Shown: in pieces, positions 6,643 through 7,334 of the stretch | How the letters are laid out: every line of letters starts with the position of its first letter | Numbering within the stretch: position 1 is the stretch's first letter | The notes under the pieces: model-generated | What the model was told of the DNA's origin: nothing | Seen by the model: the letters and a program-made list of their open reading frames with translations, nothing else | Database searches by the model: none | Assembly: GCA_003165095.1 (NCBI GenBank) | Contig: PLSH01000059.1 | Location: forward strand, 1-7,334 | Source: Acidobacteriaceae bacterium | GTDB taxonomy: Bacteria; Acidobacteriota; Terriglobia; Terriglobales; Acidobacteriaceae | DNA: 7,334 nt | Reading direction: 5' to 3' | Program-made: the position numbers and the translations under genes

Positions 6643-6852
6643 CTACACACGTGGGTCGTGCCGCACTTCGGTTTCCGCGTTAGCCTCGCGAACGGCGTCT
6701 TTCGCCTTGCCCAGGGCATTCTCAACTTTGCCTTTTGCCTGCTGGACGATGCCGTCCACCTGAAGTTGCGTATTTCCTGTCAACTCGCCGGCCTTGCGCT
6801 TGGCGGTCCCCGCCACTTCGTCGATGAAGCCCATGATCCGCTCTTTGTCCAT
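6643..6852 (-). CDS. CsbD-family stress protein
   Basis: Small hydrophilic protein of 69 residues. It has the CsbD pattern: an N-terminal MDKERIMGFIDEVAGTAKRK, then AGELTGNTQLQVDGI, QQAKGKVENALGKAKDAV and an acidic/basic tail, with repeated Gly-Lys and Ala-Lys helical segments. Family members are usually 55-75 residues, cytoplasmic and induced by general stress (first described in the Bacillus sigma-B regulon); their biochemical role is unknown. The ATG at 6850-6852 is supported by a GGAGG site 7 nt upstream; the internal ATG at codon 7 lacks such support. TAG stop. The neighbouring transporter starts about 100 nt downstream on the same strand. Confidence 0.9.
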   Translation of the reverse strand: MDKERIMGFIDEVAGTAKRKAGELTGNTQLQVDGIVQQAKGKVENALGKAKDAVREANAETEVRHDPRV

Positions 6853-6859
6853 ACGTGCC

Positions 6860-6864
6860 CCTCC
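6860..6864 (-). promoter_or_regulatory. Ribosome binding site of the CsbD-family gene
   Basis: GGAGG (in GGAGGGG) on the minus strand, 7 nt before the ATG at 6850-6852. It is the strongest Shine-Dalgarno match in the window and suggests high translation of the small stress protein. Confidence 0.75.
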
Positions 6865-7033
6865 GTGGATTCAACTTGAGAAAGCCGTGGCATTGATTGC
6901 CGGCTTCGACACTCCTCAGCCTATCGGCCTAAGTGATCATCGTCTGAGCAGTTTGGACCACTTCAGAGCCAACGCTGCGGGCGCTTGTCCGCTTCATTTT
7001 GTGAACTTTTCCGCTCAAAGACCGTAATCGAAT

Positions 7034-7054
7034 GCCCCGGATGCGAGACCGGGC
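7034..7054 (-). terminator. Possible weak terminator after the glycosyltransferase
   Basis: GCCCGG, an 8-nt loop and CCGGGGC form a 6-bp stem with one bulged base, about 10 nt past the TGA at 7065. Only scattered T residues follow (ATTCGATTACGGTCTTT), so this is a weak candidate. Confidence 0.25.
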
Positions 7055-7064
7055 TTGTGCGCAT

Positions 7065-7334
7065 TCACGCGGTTAAGAGCCGTCTTGCGGCGTTCTTCTC
7101 TGCAGGCTGAATTGGATACCCGAGGCTGATAGGTTGCACGGAATTGACGCCGGCTCGCACGAAGGAGCGCATATAAGACTGCGCTACCCGGTTCCAGACC
7201 ATCTTGCGTGCATAGAGGTAGGCGCATTTGCGCATGGTTTGGCGCACCGCACCGTTGTCAATGAGTTCAATGGTCTTGGTTGCAATGGCGTCCGGGTCCT
7301 CAAAGGGAACCAGTGCTCCGCGCCCTCCGTCCAG
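7065..7334 (-). CDS. Glycosyltransferase family 4-type, C-terminal fragment (cut by window edge)
   Basis: The C-terminal 89 residues of a protein whose start lies beyond the window. The frame reads LDGGRGALVPFEDPDAIATK, then TIELIDNGAVRQTMRKCAYL, YARKMVWNRVAQSYMRSFVR and a tail ending in NAARRLLTA. The order 'GRG-LVPF-DP-AIA', 'ELIDN', 'MRK-AYLYAR-MVW--VA--Y---F' is the typical end of GT-B glycosyltransferases (GT4/glycosyl transferase group 1), which move a sugar from a nucleotide donor in the making of cell-surface polysaccharides or lipids. The donor-binding Glu and upstream domain are outside the window, so the substrate cannot be told. TGA stop at 7065-7067. The 212 bp between it and the CsbD gene hold a weak hairpin and the CsbD ribosome site. 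Confidence 0.82.
   Translation of the reverse strand: MDGGRGALVPFEDPDAIATKTIELIDNGAVRQTMRKCAYLYARKMVWNRVAQSYMRSFVRAGVNSVQPISLGYPIQPAEKNAARRLLTA

Noticed and set aside
7015..7227. 70-codon minus-strand open frame near the window edge
   Set aside because: It is a different-frame shadow of the glycosyltransferase C-terminus, whose own frame shows clear family motifs.

Overview
The window looks like chromosomal DNA of a GC-rich, free-living Gram-negative bacterium, most likely an Acidobacteriota. That placement rests on the gene types (a lipoprotein of Ig-like repeats capped by a DUF3494 domain, a YXWGXW-repeat protein, a divergent NRAMP transporter, CsbD), which I know to be common in that phylum. 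It is an inference; no marker gene is present. All five genes lie on the minus strand, and I see no plus-strand gene, RNA gene, CRISPR array or mobile element.

Read in the direction of transcription (high to low coordinates), the window opens with the C-terminal 89 residues of a family 4-type glycosyltransferase (7065-7334), cut by the window edge. After about 210 bp comes a 69-residue CsbD-family stress protein (6643-6852) with a strong Shine-Dalgarno sequence. About 100 bp further is an 11-helix NRAMP-superfamily metal transporter (5242-6540) whose metal-site motifs differ from the canonical Mn/Fe form. A 207-bp gap then leads to a secreted YXWGXW-repeat protein (3964-5034). Next is a 497-bp non-coding stretch (3467-3963) holding GC-rich hairpins and three perfectly spaced 29-bp tandem repeats. 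Last is a 1147-residue lipoprotein (23-3466) made of eight Ig-like domains and a C-terminal ice-binding-like (DUF3494) domain.

The gaps of about 100 to 500 bp suggest several transcription units rather than one operon, although CsbD and the transporter could be co-transcribed. The two exported proteins and the transporter are all envelope-related and CsbD is a general stress protein, so an envelope or stress theme is possible but unproven. The points most worth a second look are the 29-bp repeat array in front of the lipoprotein gene, paired cysteines that appear only in Ig repeats 2 and 5, and the substituted metal-binding residues of the transporter. I did not find a clearly new multi-gene system.
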